Shown here piece by piece: positions 34,183-42,133 of a stretch of DNA of 42,133 nucleotides (the stretch's first letter is position 1; every line of letters begins with the position of its first letter). The stretch is from Desulfobacteraceae bacterium (GTDB taxonomy: Bacteria > Desulfobacterota > Desulfobacteria > Desulfobacterales > Desulfosarcinaceae). The stretch spans positions 1 through 42,133 of the forward strand of contig JAAERL010000446.1 of the NCBI GenBank assembly GCA_024230435.1, written 5' to 3'. Below the pieces are notes generated by a model. That model did no database searches. It saw only the letters and a list, made by a program, of their open reading frames with translations, and was not told the DNA's origin. A program made the position numbers and the translations under genes.

Positions 34183-35532
34183 TTACTGCTGCTTTAGTCT
34201 ACCATCCAAACCATACTGTCCGTAATGCTTGGTCACTTCCACCATCTTATGAATATTTTCTCTTCTCGCCTCATCGAGAAATGCCGAAAAATCCATCATG
34301 TACCCGCCGCCAGGACCGCATTCGGCAATCAGTTTTCGACAGTATTGTTCGACCTCATCAGCCGTACCGTTTGCCAGCATGGAATTAGGCACATTGCCTT
34401 CGATGCATTGTTTGCCTGACAAGACTTCATTGGCTTTAAAAATATCAGATCCGCTTTCAAGGTGAATCAAGCATGAACCGCTTGGAATTTCGGCAAAATA
34501 TTTTAACCGCGTATCATACGTCCCCTGAGTGAAAACCCATACCATAAGCCCCTCATCAACCAAAGCCATGATCAGCTTCTTTAAGGTAGGCCAATAAAAA
34601 GTATCAAACTGTTCGTCGGACATAAAACTGTCAGCGCCTTTGTAAATATATAAGGTGCAGATGGGGTTTCCTGTCGATTGGGCGCTTGAGACGCCATAAT
34701 CAATCATCCATGGCAGCAAACGATCCATCATTTTGAGCATTTTTTCCGGTTGCCGATACAAATCACTAATAGCGCCTCTCCATCCTCTGAAGTAATTGCA
34801 AATGACGTCGTATGGCGCATGGCTGCACCCGCCCAATAAATGAGGGATGCCATAATTTCCACTAATTTCCTGGTCAAATTTTGCCAAATGATCATACCAT
34901 TTTGATACCACTTTGCCTGATTTTGCCAGTGCTTTGAAAGCATCCAAAACGCCAGGATTGTCAGCAACTGCAAAAGTAAAATCATGAAGCCCGTGATAAT
35001 AATTCAGTATATTGTGAAAAGAAGGCAAACCGGCCAATGGCTCCAATTTTGGCGAAAGCCTAGGAAGATATTTTCTGATCATCCAATCCGAAGGATCATC
35101 AAGAAATTCATCATACTCATCTGCCTTCATATATTCTGCCTCTTCAAATTGAAAAGGGCGATCGGCAGGCAAATGATTACCGGGCAGTTTCAAACGCTTC
35201 CACTGGAGAGCATCAAACATGCCGCCGGGATAAATAAACTCAGGCCCCACGTACGCGTCAAAATCAATATTTTCATACTGCCTAATATAGGCAGTACGTA
35301 TTTTGTCAAAATCATACATTGCGTCTTTATACGTTGCATTGGCGTATTCAAAAGCGAACTTTTGTGTGGCGCAAGGAATTATAGGAATGCGATCTGTTTT
35401 CTTTAATTTTATCGTGTCAATAATTCTTTTGGCGTTAGCCGAATATTTTTTTTTAATCTTTTCATTCTTGAAAGTTATATGAGATCCGGAGAGCCAATCG
35501 GCTAAAAGCTTTTCACCTAATTTTTGTACCAT
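34183..35532 (-). CDS. UroD-family corrinoid methyltransferase, substrate unknown
   Basis: The ATG at 35532 follows the corrinoid gene stop by 2 bp, with GGGAGAA as ribosome binding site, implying coupled translation; an upstream frame to 35562 is unlikely. The 449-residue protein has the uroporphyrinogen decarboxylase (beta/alpha)8 fold of MtaA/MtbA/CmuA-type methyltransferases: RIIDTIKLKKTDRIPIIPC (start of the barrel), SGNYGIPHLLGGCSH, SDEQFDTFYWPTLKKLI, then CLIHLESGSDIF and CIEGNVPNSML. At the Zn-ligand position, where MtaA-type proteins usually show HxC, this one reads HLE. By context it moves a methyl group between an unknown donor and the corrinoid protein. Confidence 0.85.
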   Translation of the reverse strand: MVQKLGEKLLADWLSGSHITFKNEKIKKKYSANAKRIIDTIKLKKTDRIPIIPCATQKFAFEYANATYKDAMYDFDKIRTAYIRQYENIDFDAYVGPEFIYPGGMFDALQWKRLKLPGNHLPADRPFQFEEAEYMKADEYDEFLDDPSDWMIRKYLPRLSPKLEPLAGLPSFHNILNYYHGLHDFTFAVADNPGVLDAFKALAKSGKVVSKWYDHLAKFDQEISGNYGIPHLLGGCSHAPYDVICNYFRGWRGAISDLYRQPEKMLKMMDRLLPWMIDYGVSSAQSTGNPICTLYIYKGADSFMSDEQFDTFYWPTLKKLIMALVDEGLMVWVFTQGTYDTRLKYFAEIPSGSCLIHLESGSDIFKANEVLSGKQCIEGNVPNSMLANGTADEVEQYCRKLIAECGPGGGYMMDFSAFLDEARRENIHKMVEVTKHYGQYGLDGRLKQQ

Positions 35533-35534
35533 GG

Positions 35535-36167
35535 TTATTTTTCTCCCATCCATTCGAGGCATTGCTGAACACCGATCCCGGCATCGGTTGTAAAACTGTC
35601 GGCATTTGTATGCTTACGAACGCTTTCATCAAGTTGGCCGCCACCGATAATAATTTTACAGTTTTTCCTTATTCCTGCATCATCGATTGCTTTTATTGTA
35701 TCTCGAATGTCATCAAACACATTGGTAAGAAGACCGCTGATACCGATGATATCCGGTTCAAATTCGATAGTTGCATTGACAAATACAGATTTAGGAACAT
35801 CCACACCCAGATCTTTAACTTCAAAGCCATTCATTTCCATCAAAAAAGCAACAACATCTTTGCCAATGTCATGAATGTCACCTTCTACGGTCCCGATAAG
35901 AAACTTGCCAATTGTTTCTTTCTCGTTACCTGATGTTTGTATTTTTGGTTTTACAAGACTAGCGACTTTTGCCATGAGTTCACCTGAAAAAATAAGATCA
36001 GGAATAAAGTAATATTTTTGCTCGAATCTTTCCCCAACAACGTCCAAAGCTTTTCTTGCGGCACTTAAAATTGTATTAGGCTCTTTGCCAGCCTCTAACA
36101 TTTCTTCAACTAATTTCAGGGCTTCCTGTTCTTTTAAATCTGCTATAAGATCGGTAAGTTCACTCAT
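35535..36167 (-). CDS. Corrinoid (methyl-carrier) protein, MtaC/MttC type
   Basis: The 210-residue protein has an N-terminal helical cap domain (1-85) and a Rossmann-like B12-binding domain. The lower-ligand motif is GDIHDIGKDVV with His99 (DxHxxG), followed by ISGLLTNVFDDIRDT and the GGG at about 175-177, all diagnostic of the MetH/MtaC/MttC family. It carries the methyl group on cobalt between the UroD-type enzyme and the pterin methyltransferase encoded beside it. The start is at 36167, with an unusual palindromic ribosome binding site. Confidence 0.95.
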   Translation of the reverse strand: MSELTDLIADLKEQEALKLVEEMLEAGKEPNTILSAARKALDVVGERFEQKYYFIPDLIFSGELMAKVASLVKPKIQTSGNEKETIGKFLIGTVEGDIHDIGKDVVAFLMEMNGFEVKDLGVDVPKSVFVNATIEFEPDIIGISGLLTNVFDDIRDTIKAIDDAGIRKNCKIIIGGGQLDESVRKHTNADSFTTDAGIGVQQCLEWMGEK

Positions 36168-36168
36168 C

Positions 36169-36180
36169 GGAGGATCCTCC
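36169..36180 (-). promoter_or_regulatory. Self-complementary ribosome binding site
   Basis: On the minus strand the corrinoid gene is preceded by AAAGGAGGATCCTCCGATG. GGAGGATCCTCC is a perfect 12-bp palindrome containing the whole Shine-Dalgarno. In mRNA, CCTCC could pair with GGAGG of a second transcript, or be bound by a protein, and so limit translation of the carrier protein. Confidence 0.5.
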
Positions 36181-36306
36181 TTTAAAGGGTCATCATGTTC
36201 TCTTGCAGGCTTTCTACACTTGCAGACGAACCCGAATCCGGCGCAATCTAAAGTCTACTTTATTTTATTCTCAATTTAATTCCCATCCCTTAGAAAAATT
36301 CCTATA

Positions 36307-37107
36307 TTACGCTTTAATAATTCCACTTCTGACTGCACAGGTGTATCTCTGACACCATTGGTCTTTTCCCAACAACACTTCAGTTGTAAAAATTGTTTCC
36401 ATAAGGCGATCATCGAGGGGATTGCATATTGCGGCATCCAGTCCAGCCGCCATAGCCAAGGCAATATAAGTGCTGTTAATTAGCGATCGCTTTGGCAAGC
36501 CAAAGGAAACGTTGGAAAGGCCGCAAATGGTATTCACACCGTCAAAATTTGCGTGAATCCGCCTGTTAACATCAAACGACAGAAGAGCCGCTTGTTGATT
36601 TGTACTCACTGCGGTAAGAACTGTATCCATATAAATTCTTTGTCTTGGAACCCCGATTTTCTCTAATTCAAGTACAAGAAATCCGGCATTATCATAAATT
36701 TGATCCGCACTTTTCGGGATTCCCCGATCATCAATGCAAAGGGCGAGAACATCGCATTCACAACTGTGTATGACTGGCGCCATATCTTGAAAACGAGCTT
36801 TTTCGGCAGTTGTTGAATTCAGCATTGGCGCTTGATTGACTCGATTGACGGCCTGTCTCAAAACCTCTGGATTTGGGCTGTCAAGACATAAATGCGCCTT
36901 GGGTGCTGCTTCCTGAATCACATCTATTAGCCAGATGAAATCCTCCAGTTCCGAATCACGCCGCGAACCCGCATTTACACCAATTAATTCTGCGCCAGCT
37001 TCAAGCTGCGCTAAGATATCTGTTTGTATATATACTGCATCTCTTTGCTCAACCGCCTGATTTACTTTTTTACGGCTGGTATTAATTCTTTCACCAACGA
37101 TAAGCAT
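36307..37107 (-). CDS. Methyltetrahydrofolate:corrinoid methyltransferase (pterin-binding)
   Basis: The 266-residue TIM-barrel protein of the pterin-binding (DHPS-like) family begins MLIVGERINTSRKKV and has IGVNAGSRRDSE, LCLDSPNPEVL, LNSTTAEKAR and the family signature GLSNVSFGLPKRSLIN. These match AcsE/MtgA/MetH-domain-2 methyltransferases, which bind methyl-THF. It would pass the methyl group from the corrinoid to THF (or back), linking the operon to the Wood-Ljungdahl C1 pathway. A strong AAGGAGGC precedes the ATG. The corrinoid gene follows after 139 bp. Confidence 0.9.
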   Translation of the reverse strand: MLIVGERINTSRKKVNQAVEQRDAVYIQTDILAQLEAGAELIGVNAGSRRDSELEDFIWLIDVIQEAAPKAHLCLDSPNPEVLRQAVNRVNQAPMLNSTTAEKARFQDMAPVIHSCECDVLALCIDDRGIPKSADQIYDNAGFLVLELEKIGVPRQRIYMDTVLTAVSTNQQAALLSFDVNRRIHANFDGVNTICGLSNVSFGLPKRSLINSTYIALAMAAGLDAAICNPLDDRLMETIFTTEVLLGKDQWCQRYTCAVRSGIIKA

Positions 37108-37229
37108 ATAGCCTCCTTAGACAGTAAAAATATACTAAGGAATATAATTTAAATATAGACTGTATATTTATAAAAGGAAAGCACTTGAATTATATTCGAA
37201 AAGCTTATATTAAGTAATCTTCAGAAATA

Positions 37230-37358
37230 TCAATTATCATCATAAAAGTATTTTGGTTTTATTAATTTCAGATGATTACCTAATTTTTTTTGTACATCAA
37301 TAAGAAATTGATTCTCTGTTTGGCTTGTTAACAAAATTGTCATCACTTCATCTGACAT
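37230..37358 (-). CDS. Possible small protein at the head of the methyltransferase operon
   Basis: A 42-residue frame starts at ATG 37358 with GAAGGA eight bases upstream (MSDEVMTILLTSQTENQFLI, ending KPKYFYDDN). It is on the operon strand, 122 bp before the pterin methyltransferase gene. No family was recognised; it could be a regulator, a leader ORF or chance. Confidence 0.35.
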   Translation of the reverse strand: MSDEVMTILLTSQTENQFLIDVQKKLGNHLKLIKPKYFYDDN

Positions 37359-37525
37359 TTTATTTCCTTCATTCCAAAAACTATTTTTATAGAGAAAATT
37401 ATTTCTTTAAAAAAAGGAGTGTATAAACTAATTAGATTTGCGTGTCAAGATATAACAAATATAGAATTTCAGTAACTACTCACCCGTATCTATCTGCTGC
37501 TCAGGAATTGAACCGGCTAAGAAGT

Positions 37526-37550
37526 AAATTGGGACGGACTAAATTGGGAC
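37526..37550. repeat. Tandem aaattgggac motif (mobile-element end)
   Basis: Two copies of AAATTGGGAC, 15 bp apart (37526-37535 and 37541-37550), followed by aggtt. The same decamer forms the terminal hairpin of R1 and R2. It is probably a leftover element end. The rest of 37359-37732 is AT-rich with no supported gene. Confidence 0.45.
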
Positions 37551-37732
37551 AGGTTCTTTATGCAAACTCTATTAATTTAATACATGATTGATTTTTTAAA
37601 GATATTGGCCTTGACTTAAAGCTCTTTTTTATATAGATATCTCAATCCGTAATAGCTGGGCAAGAGGCATTTATGGGGGCCTCTTAAGCTACACACATAA
37701 AACATATATACATTTATGAAAAAGGAGTTTTG

Positions 37733-38857
37733 ATGAAAAAACTGTTCTTTTTTTTTGTACTGTGCAGTTTTATAGTTCTAACTATGGCTGGCAATTCTTT
37801 TGCTTTAGATTTTGATGTTTTAAAAATCTCTGATAACCTGGGCGGCGATGATTACATGCCCTCTATAAATAACAATAGTCATGTCGTCTGGATGGGCAGC
37901 TCTGGCTCAAACTGGGAAACATATTACTATGATGGAACAACTGTTACCAATATTTCTGACAATCCGAACGGTGATGACTACCTGTCTCAAATAAACGACA
38001 ATAATTTTGTAATTTGGCAGGGCTATAATAGTTCAGACTTTGAAATATATTGCTATGAAGGGTCAACGCTTACTAATCTTTCTAACAATCCAAACGCTGA
38101 TGAATGGTTTGCCCAAATAAATACCAACGGGCATGCCGTTTGGGTAAGATTTGATTATAATCTTTTAGACAATGATATCTATTACTATAATGGAAAAACT
38201 GCATTCAATATCTCCAATGCCCCGGACAACGATGACACCATCCCTGATATAAACGCCAATGGCCATGTGGTTTGGCAAAAAGAAAATGGGCAAAACCATG
38301 ATATCTATTACTATAATGGAAAAATTGCATTCAATATCTCCAACTCCCCGGACAGCGATGACATCATCCCTGATATAAACGCCAATGGTCATGTGGTTTG
38401 GCAAAAGAAAAATGAACAGGACCATGATATCTATTACTATGATGGAAAAACTGCGACCAACATCTCTAACCATCTGAAAACTAATGACTTTTACCCCCTT
38501 ATAAACACCAACGGGCATGTAGTCTGGCAAGGATCTGACGGCTCGAACAATGAAATATATTCCTATGATGGATCAACAGTGATCAATCTTTCTAACAATC
38601 CGGACAGTAACGACCAGTATCCCCAAATAAACGCCGATGGGCATGTGGTTTGGCAGAGATTTAATGGCTCAGATAATGAAATATATTACTATGATGGATC
38701 AACAGCGATCAATATTTCCAAAAACCCGGAACATGATGACATGTTTCCCAAAATCAATGATTATGGACATGTGGTTTACCAGAGCCATAATGGCTCAGAC
38801 TATGACATCTTTCTTTTAACTCCACAGTTAAATGAATCAACGAGTGATAGCAATTAA
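37733..38857 (+). CDS. Secreted beta-propeller-like repeat protein
   Basis: The ATG at 37733 follows AAGGAG by five bases. The 374-residue product has a signal peptide (1-25, ending NSFA) and then eight tandem repeats of about 40-43 residues, of the form ISNNPDSDDxxPxIN, then GHVVWQ, and D(x)EIYYYDG(S/K)T. The alternating short strands and Asp/Asn-rich loops suggest a TolB/YWTD-like beta-propeller, probably extracellular and Ca-binding. The repeats at 38170-38460 are nearly identical in DNA (for example gatatctattactataatgg), showing recent duplication. No enzyme motif is seen. A frameshifted Cys-Phe-Ile motif lies just after the stop. Confidence 0.75.
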   Translation: MKKLFFFFVLCSFIVLTMAGNSFALDFDVLKISDNLGGDDYMPSINNNSHVVWMGSSGSNWETYYYDGTTVTNISDNPNGDDYLSQINDNNFVIWQGYNSSDFEIYCYEGSTLTNLSNNPNADEWFAQINTNGHAVWVRFDYNLLDNDIYYYNGKTAFNISNAPDNDDTIPDINANGHVVWQKENGQNHDIYYYNGKIAFNISNSPDSDDIIPDINANGHVVWQKKNEQDHDIYYYDGKTATNISNHLKTNDFYPLINTNGHVVWQGSDGSNNEIYSYDGSTVINLSNNPDSNDQYPQINADGHVVWQRFNGSDNEIYYYDGSTAINISKNPEHDDMFPKINDYGHVVYQSHNGSDYDIFLLTPQLNESTSDSN

Positions 38858-39041
38858 GGCGCCGGTATTGACGAAGCAAACGAAGGCGGTTGTTTTATTC
38901 GCCTTCATATAATCAGTTATATTGACGTAAAGCTTTTGGGATTCTGGATTCTGGCTGGCATTGCCGCCATAGACGCTCTTATATCCAATAGCCCAAGAGA
39001 GGACGCCCTCTCTCTTTCAAATCCAACGCTATATGCCTGAA
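38858..39041 (+). pseudogene. Possible detached CFI-type C-terminal tail
   Basis: In a frame different from the propeller gene, bases 38858 onward read GAGIDEANEGGCFIRLHIIS and stay open to a TGA near 39040. GGCFI resembles the terminal sorting motif in related secreted proteins, including ACFIS at the end of the peptidase at 4445-6259. The propeller gene may have lost this tail through a frameshift near its stop. Confidence 0.35.
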
Positions 39042-39142
39042 CGCCTCGTTGTTTTCATGCCCTTTATCAATATAACTCTATGACTTTTTCCTGACAGGTA
39101 TTGCTTTACCCTCCCCTAAAGACCTCACGTAGCTCTGGCAAA

Positions 39143-39525
39143 CTAAACCTTGCAGGCCGATTCCCGCCTGGAAGGTTTTGAGCTGACAGCCGCGCCAATT
39201 ACCAGATAATTGCACTGCATGCCGATACTTTGGTTGACCAGTTCCAAATCGGCCTTAGCAACGTGTCCTTTCCGTTTAAAATCCAAATGCGGGCGCCCTG
39301 ATGTAGCCCCTTGTTTTTTTAGTTAAACGGTACTATACGTACCACAATGGCGTGCATAACATGAAATTGCGCTTTTCGTATCCGTCCAAAATCAAATCAC
39401 CAAGATAGGTGCTGGTAAAATGATCAAGCTTGCATTGCGAGTAGCATTTGTGTGGAGATGACGAACTTGCCGCCTCTTTTACTGAATTGCCCTTTAGAAA
39501 AGAAAAAGCTAATTCACCGATAACG
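39143..39525 (-). pseudogene. Degenerate coding remnant, family unknown
   Basis: On the minus strand one frame reads VIGELAFSFLKGNSVKEAAS, then LDHFTSTYLGDLILDGYEKR and NFMLCTPLWYV, and stops (39333-39335). In another frame, 39290-39143 reads RKGHVAKADLELVNQSIG and QCNYLVIGAAVSS, then stops. The composition looks protein-coding but no start or ribosome binding site exists. The rest of 39041-39600 shows nothing else. Confidence 0.25.
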
Positions 39526-39600
39526 TGATGTTGGATTTAGATCTACTCTGTCAAGAATGAAATCCCGAATTTTGTTAATTCATTATTTAATAGGTGGGTT

Positions 39601-41964
39601 ATGATAATTTCAGGTAAAAGGAACAAGGTGTTGTCCAAAGCAGGAATCTGTCTGACGATGGTATTTTCTGTTTTTTTAGTGTCAGCAGGCACGTTACCGA
39701 AACTCACAGAGCCATTTGAGAAGCGTCAGGCGTTGCAATTGCCCGGACAACCGGAGATCACACCGGTTCATCAGATCCAGGGCGCTGGTTTAACCGCAAT
39801 CCCCGGAACATATACCATTGAAGCTGTGGTGACCGGCGATTATCAGCAAAGTGATGAACTCAGCGGCTTTTTTATCCAGGAAGAAATCCATGATCAAGAC
39901 GATGATCCGGACAGTTCCGAAGCAATTTTTGTTTTTTGTGGAGATTGTCCCGTTGATGTGAAAGAGGGCAACATTGTGCAGGTAACCGGGCAAACTTATG
40001 AATTTTTCAATATGAGCCAGCTCTTGGCTATTGGATACCAGGATGTGATTGTTATTGATCAGGGAGATAATATAGATTTGATCTCCCCTGCAATCGTGGA
40101 TCTTCCGGCTGCCGGACCTACAGACATGGAAATCACATTTGAACGCTATGAAGCAATGCTGGTGACCTTTGCTCACGATTTGGCGATTACCGAACTCTAT
40201 CAACTCGCAAGATTCGGACAAATAATCTTGTCTCCGGCGGATCGTCAATGGCAGTTTACACATTTAAACACACCCGATGTGTCAGGTTATCGTCAGCATA
40301 CGGCCGATTCGCTAAAGGCCAGAATCATACTCGATGATTTTAATAATCAACAGAATATGGACCCTGTCATTTATCCGCGGCCAAAGGGCTTCGCCGTGGA
40401 CAACTATTTGCGTAGTGGCTACACTGTAAAAAATTTAACCGGTGTTTTGCACTGGTCATGGGCTGGCTACACCTCCACCAATGCATGGCGTATCCGTCCC
40501 ATGAAGACCGCCCCTGTTTTATTTCAGGCGGCTCATCCCCGCAGTCAAGAACCAAAGGATGTAGGAGGCACATTGAAAGTTGCAAGTTTTAATGTGTTAA
40601 ATTACTTCAACGGGGACGGCATGGGGGCCGGATTTCCCACCTCAAGGGGAGCCCACAGCAAGATTGAGTTCGAACGCCAAACGGATAAGATTGTTTCCGC
40701 GTTAGAGAAAATAGATGCGGATATCTTTGGATTGGTTGAGCTTGAAAACGATTATGAAGATGGACAATACTGCTCTGCGGCAAGTCTGGTTAAAGAACTC
40801 AACGATAAAGCCGGTTCTGATGTTTATACGTATGTCATTGCTCCGGGATCTCAAATAGGCGATGATGAAATCGCCGTTGGATTTATCTATAACAAGACGG
40901 CTGTCGAGCTGGCCGAAGGCACAACTGTAGCGGTTTTAGATAGTCCGCCGGACGTTTTCCAGGCAGACCAAACCAACCGGGCCTCTTTGGCAGCGACGTT
41001 TGAACAGATAGGCGCCGGGCAGCAAGTCACGATTTCGGTCAACCACTTCAAATCCAAGGGGGGCTATGGCCTTGAAGAAATATGTACTTCGCCGGATGCC
41101 GATGCCAACTGTGATCAGTACGACGGGCAGGGATACTGGAATCACCGGCGCACGCGCGCGGCTGAAGCGATTATCGATTGGCTGGCCCGCAAGCCCACCG
41201 GAACAAAAGATCCGGATGTTCTTATCATCGGCGATCTGAATGCCTACGCCATGGAAGATCCCATTATGACCCTGATCAATTCCGGCTATACGGATTTGGT
41301 GGATGCCTTTATCGGTCCGTCTGCTTACAGTTATGCTTATGACGGCCGTTGGGGCTATCTTGACTATGCCTTATCGAGTCAGACGCTTTTCCACCAGGTG
41401 ACCGGCGCGGATATCTGGCATATCAATTCGGATGAGGTGAGTTTGCTTGATTATAATGATACTATTCGCGACACCGGAGAAAAAAACTGGGAAGCTAAAC
41501 CGTCCAAAAATGAACTTTACAATGACGGTCCGTACCGCTGTTCGGATCACGACCCTGTGATCATAGGCTTGCGGCTCGATTCTAGGCCTTTATGCAATGG
41601 CAAACCGGCAACGATCTATGTTCGTGAAGATAAATACGGTAAAATGTTTATTGTTGGCGGCCCCATGAATGGAAGACGCTTCAAAGGAAAGATTACCGGA
41701 ACAATTCACGACGATGTGATTGCAGGAACCAGCGGCAGGGACCTGATTATGGGACTGGCCGGTTCAGATCTGATTTGCGCCAAAGCCGGCAACGATCGCG
41801 TGTTCGGTGGATTAGGCCATGACATCATCTATGGGGGCGCCGGGCAAGACAAGCTTATTGGAAACAGCGGGGCAAACAAGCTTTATGGCGGAGACGGTTT
41901 TGATCATTGCAGTTCCGGTGCGTATTGGAAAACGATTTATGATAGCTGTGAGAAAAAAAGGTGA
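39601..41964 (+). CDS. ExeM/NucH-like extracellular endonuclease with RTX-like repeats
   Basis: The 787-residue secreted nuclease has an N-terminal signal/anchor (about 12-32) and an OB-fold-like domain (about 55-145; TIEAVVTGDYQQSDELSGFF and EGNIVQVTGQTYEF). The endonuclease/exonuclease/phosphatase catalytic domain (about 320-660) contains LKVASFNVLNYFNGDG, FGLVELEND, NHFKSKGG, IGDLNAYAMEDP and CSDHDPVIIGLRL, holding the expected metal-binding Glu, Asp/Asn and His residues. The C-terminus has glycine-rich Ca-binding nonapeptides (GGLGHDIIYGGAGQD, YGGDGFD). Relatives degrade extracellular DNA. The TGA at 41962-41964 lies within the terminal bases of a TnpB-type element, so the last residues may have been altered by insertion. 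Confidence 0.88.
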   Translation: MIISGKRNKVLSKAGICLTMVFSVFLVSAGTLPKLTEPFEKRQALQLPGQPEITPVHQIQGAGLTAIPGTYTIEAVVTGDYQQSDELSGFFIQEEIHDQDDDPDSSEAIFVFCGDCPVDVKEGNIVQVTGQTYEFFNMSQLLAIGYQDVIVIDQGDNIDLISPAIVDLPAAGPTDMEITFERYEAMLVTFAHDLAITELYQLARFGQIILSPADRQWQFTHLNTPDVSGYRQHTADSLKARIILDDFNNQQNMDPVIYPRPKGFAVDNYLRSGYTVKNLTGVLHWSWAGYTSTNAWRIRPMKTAPVLFQAAHPRSQEPKDVGGTLKVASFNVLNYFNGDGMGAGFPTSRGAHSKIEFERQTDKIVSALEKIDADIFGLVELENDYEDGQYCSAASLVKELNDKAGSDVYTYVIAPGSQIGDDEIAVGFIYNKTAVELAEGTTVAVLDSPPDVFQADQTNRASLAATFEQIGAGQQVTISVNHFKSKGGYGLEEICTSPDADANCDQYDGQGYWNHRRTRAAEAIIDWLARKPTGTKDPDVLIIGDLNAYAMEDPIMTLINSGYTDLVDAFIGPSAYSYAYDGRWGYLDYALSSQTLFHQVTGADIWHINSDEVSLLDYNDTIRDTGEKNWEAKPSKNELYNDGPYRCSDHDPVIIGLRLDSRPLCNGKPATIYVREDKYGKMFIVGGPMNGRRFKGKITGTIHDDVIAGTSGRDLIMGLAGSDLICAKAGNDRVFGGLGHDIIYGGAGQDKLIGNSGANKLYGGDGFDHCSSGAYWKTIYDSCEKKR

Positions 41965-42133
41965 CTGCTCCCCCACCTTCGTTACACGAAGCAGGGGGCT
42001 TCTAAGCGGCCTTTAGCCGCTATCGTATCCAGCCCGATACGCAAAACATTTCTCGCTGCGTTATGATCACGATTTGCAACAAAGGTGCAAAAAGGGCAGC
42101 GATGAGTTCTTATCGAAAGAGACTTTTTTACGA
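41961..42133 (-). mobile_element. IS605/IS1341-type element, right end (continues past window)
   Basis: The element ends, read on the minus strand, in a hairpin (CCCCCTGC, TTCGT-GTA-ACGAA, TGGGGG) followed by AGCAGTCAC at 41961. The adjacent sequence ctttttttctcacagc belongs to the nuclease gene. In TnpB systems, the transcript of this end acts as omega RNA and the flanking bases as guide. The left end and any tnpA are outside the window. Confidence 0.75.
41982..42133 (-). CDS. tnpB: TnpB RNA-guided nuclease, C-terminal fragment
   Basis: The last 50 codons are visible and the gene continues beyond the window. The sequence KKSLSIRTHRCPFCTFVANR, then DHNAARNVLRIGL, contains the CPxC half of the C-terminal zinc ribbon and the RDxNAARN block with the third RuvC Asp, as in TnpB/OrfB of IS200/IS605 elements. 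The extension ending AAKGRLEAPCFV overlaps the transposon right-end hairpin, as is usual for TnpB genes. An upstream CxxC and the first two RuvC motifs are not in the window. Confidence 0.85.
   Translation of the reverse strand, partial: VKKSLSIRTHRCPFCTFVANRDHNAARNVLRIGLDTIAAKGRLEAPCFV

Overview
The window looks like accessory-rich chromosome from a large-genome, Gram-negative anaerobe, most likely a Desulfobacterota (Desulfobacterales-type) sulfate reducer. This is an inference from gene content: a corrinoid methyl-transfer operon feeding a tetrahydrofolate methyltransferase, C10 peptidases with Cys-Phe-Ile tails, an RND pump, lipoproteins and abundant small palindromic elements. No rRNA, tRNA or CRISPR array was seen.

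Layout. 1-981 is the 3' part of a TPR gene built of almost identical 120-bp units. 1690-6259 holds a duplicated cassette of an OB-fold-like lipoprotein plus a secreted C10 (streptopain-like) cysteine peptidase; the first lipoprotein is a remnant, and a third, broken peptidase copy lies at 25332-25738. 6484-9062 (minus) is a housekeeping pair, an RluA-type pseudouridine synthase and glutaminyl-tRNA synthetase. 9451-10560 encodes a protein with an F-box-like motif. 11186-14378 carries a thiolase, a GAF-GGDEF protein and a PGPGW membrane protein. 15436-22869 holds an RND adaptor/permease pair, a TPR lipoprotein, a cation/proton antiporter and an Mth938-like protein. 22870-25870 is a repeat-rich, gene-poor stretch with two small related acidic/His-containing ORFs, two copies of a 212-bp mobile-element remnant and a solo IS-end palindrome. 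25871-29975 encodes two secreted glycan-active proteins (parallel beta-helix plus CBM-like; GH26-like plus FnIII and CBM-like).

30643-37107 (minus) is the most interesting block. In transcription order it encodes a methyl-THF:corrinoid methyltransferase, a corrinoid protein, a UroD-family methyltransferase of unknown substrate, an unrecognised polytopic membrane protein with repeated WPF...QP motifs, a RamA-like ATP/FeS reductive activator and a MetH-activation-domain-like protein with a terminal Cys cluster. Together they make a self-contained demethylation module: the UroD protein would move a methyl group from an unknown donor to the corrinoid, the pterin enzyme would pass it to THF, the activator would rescue oxidised Co(II), and the membrane protein would be a candidate importer.

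37733-41964 contains a secreted beta-propeller-like repeat protein (with a possible frameshifted CFI tail) and an ExeM/NucH-like extracellular nuclease with RTX-like repeats. The window ends inside a TnpB (IS605-type) gene whose right end abuts the nuclease stop codon.

At least four families of short non-coding mobile or palindromic elements are dispersed here. Two protein-coding genes (10560 and 41964) have their stop codon formed by an element terminus.
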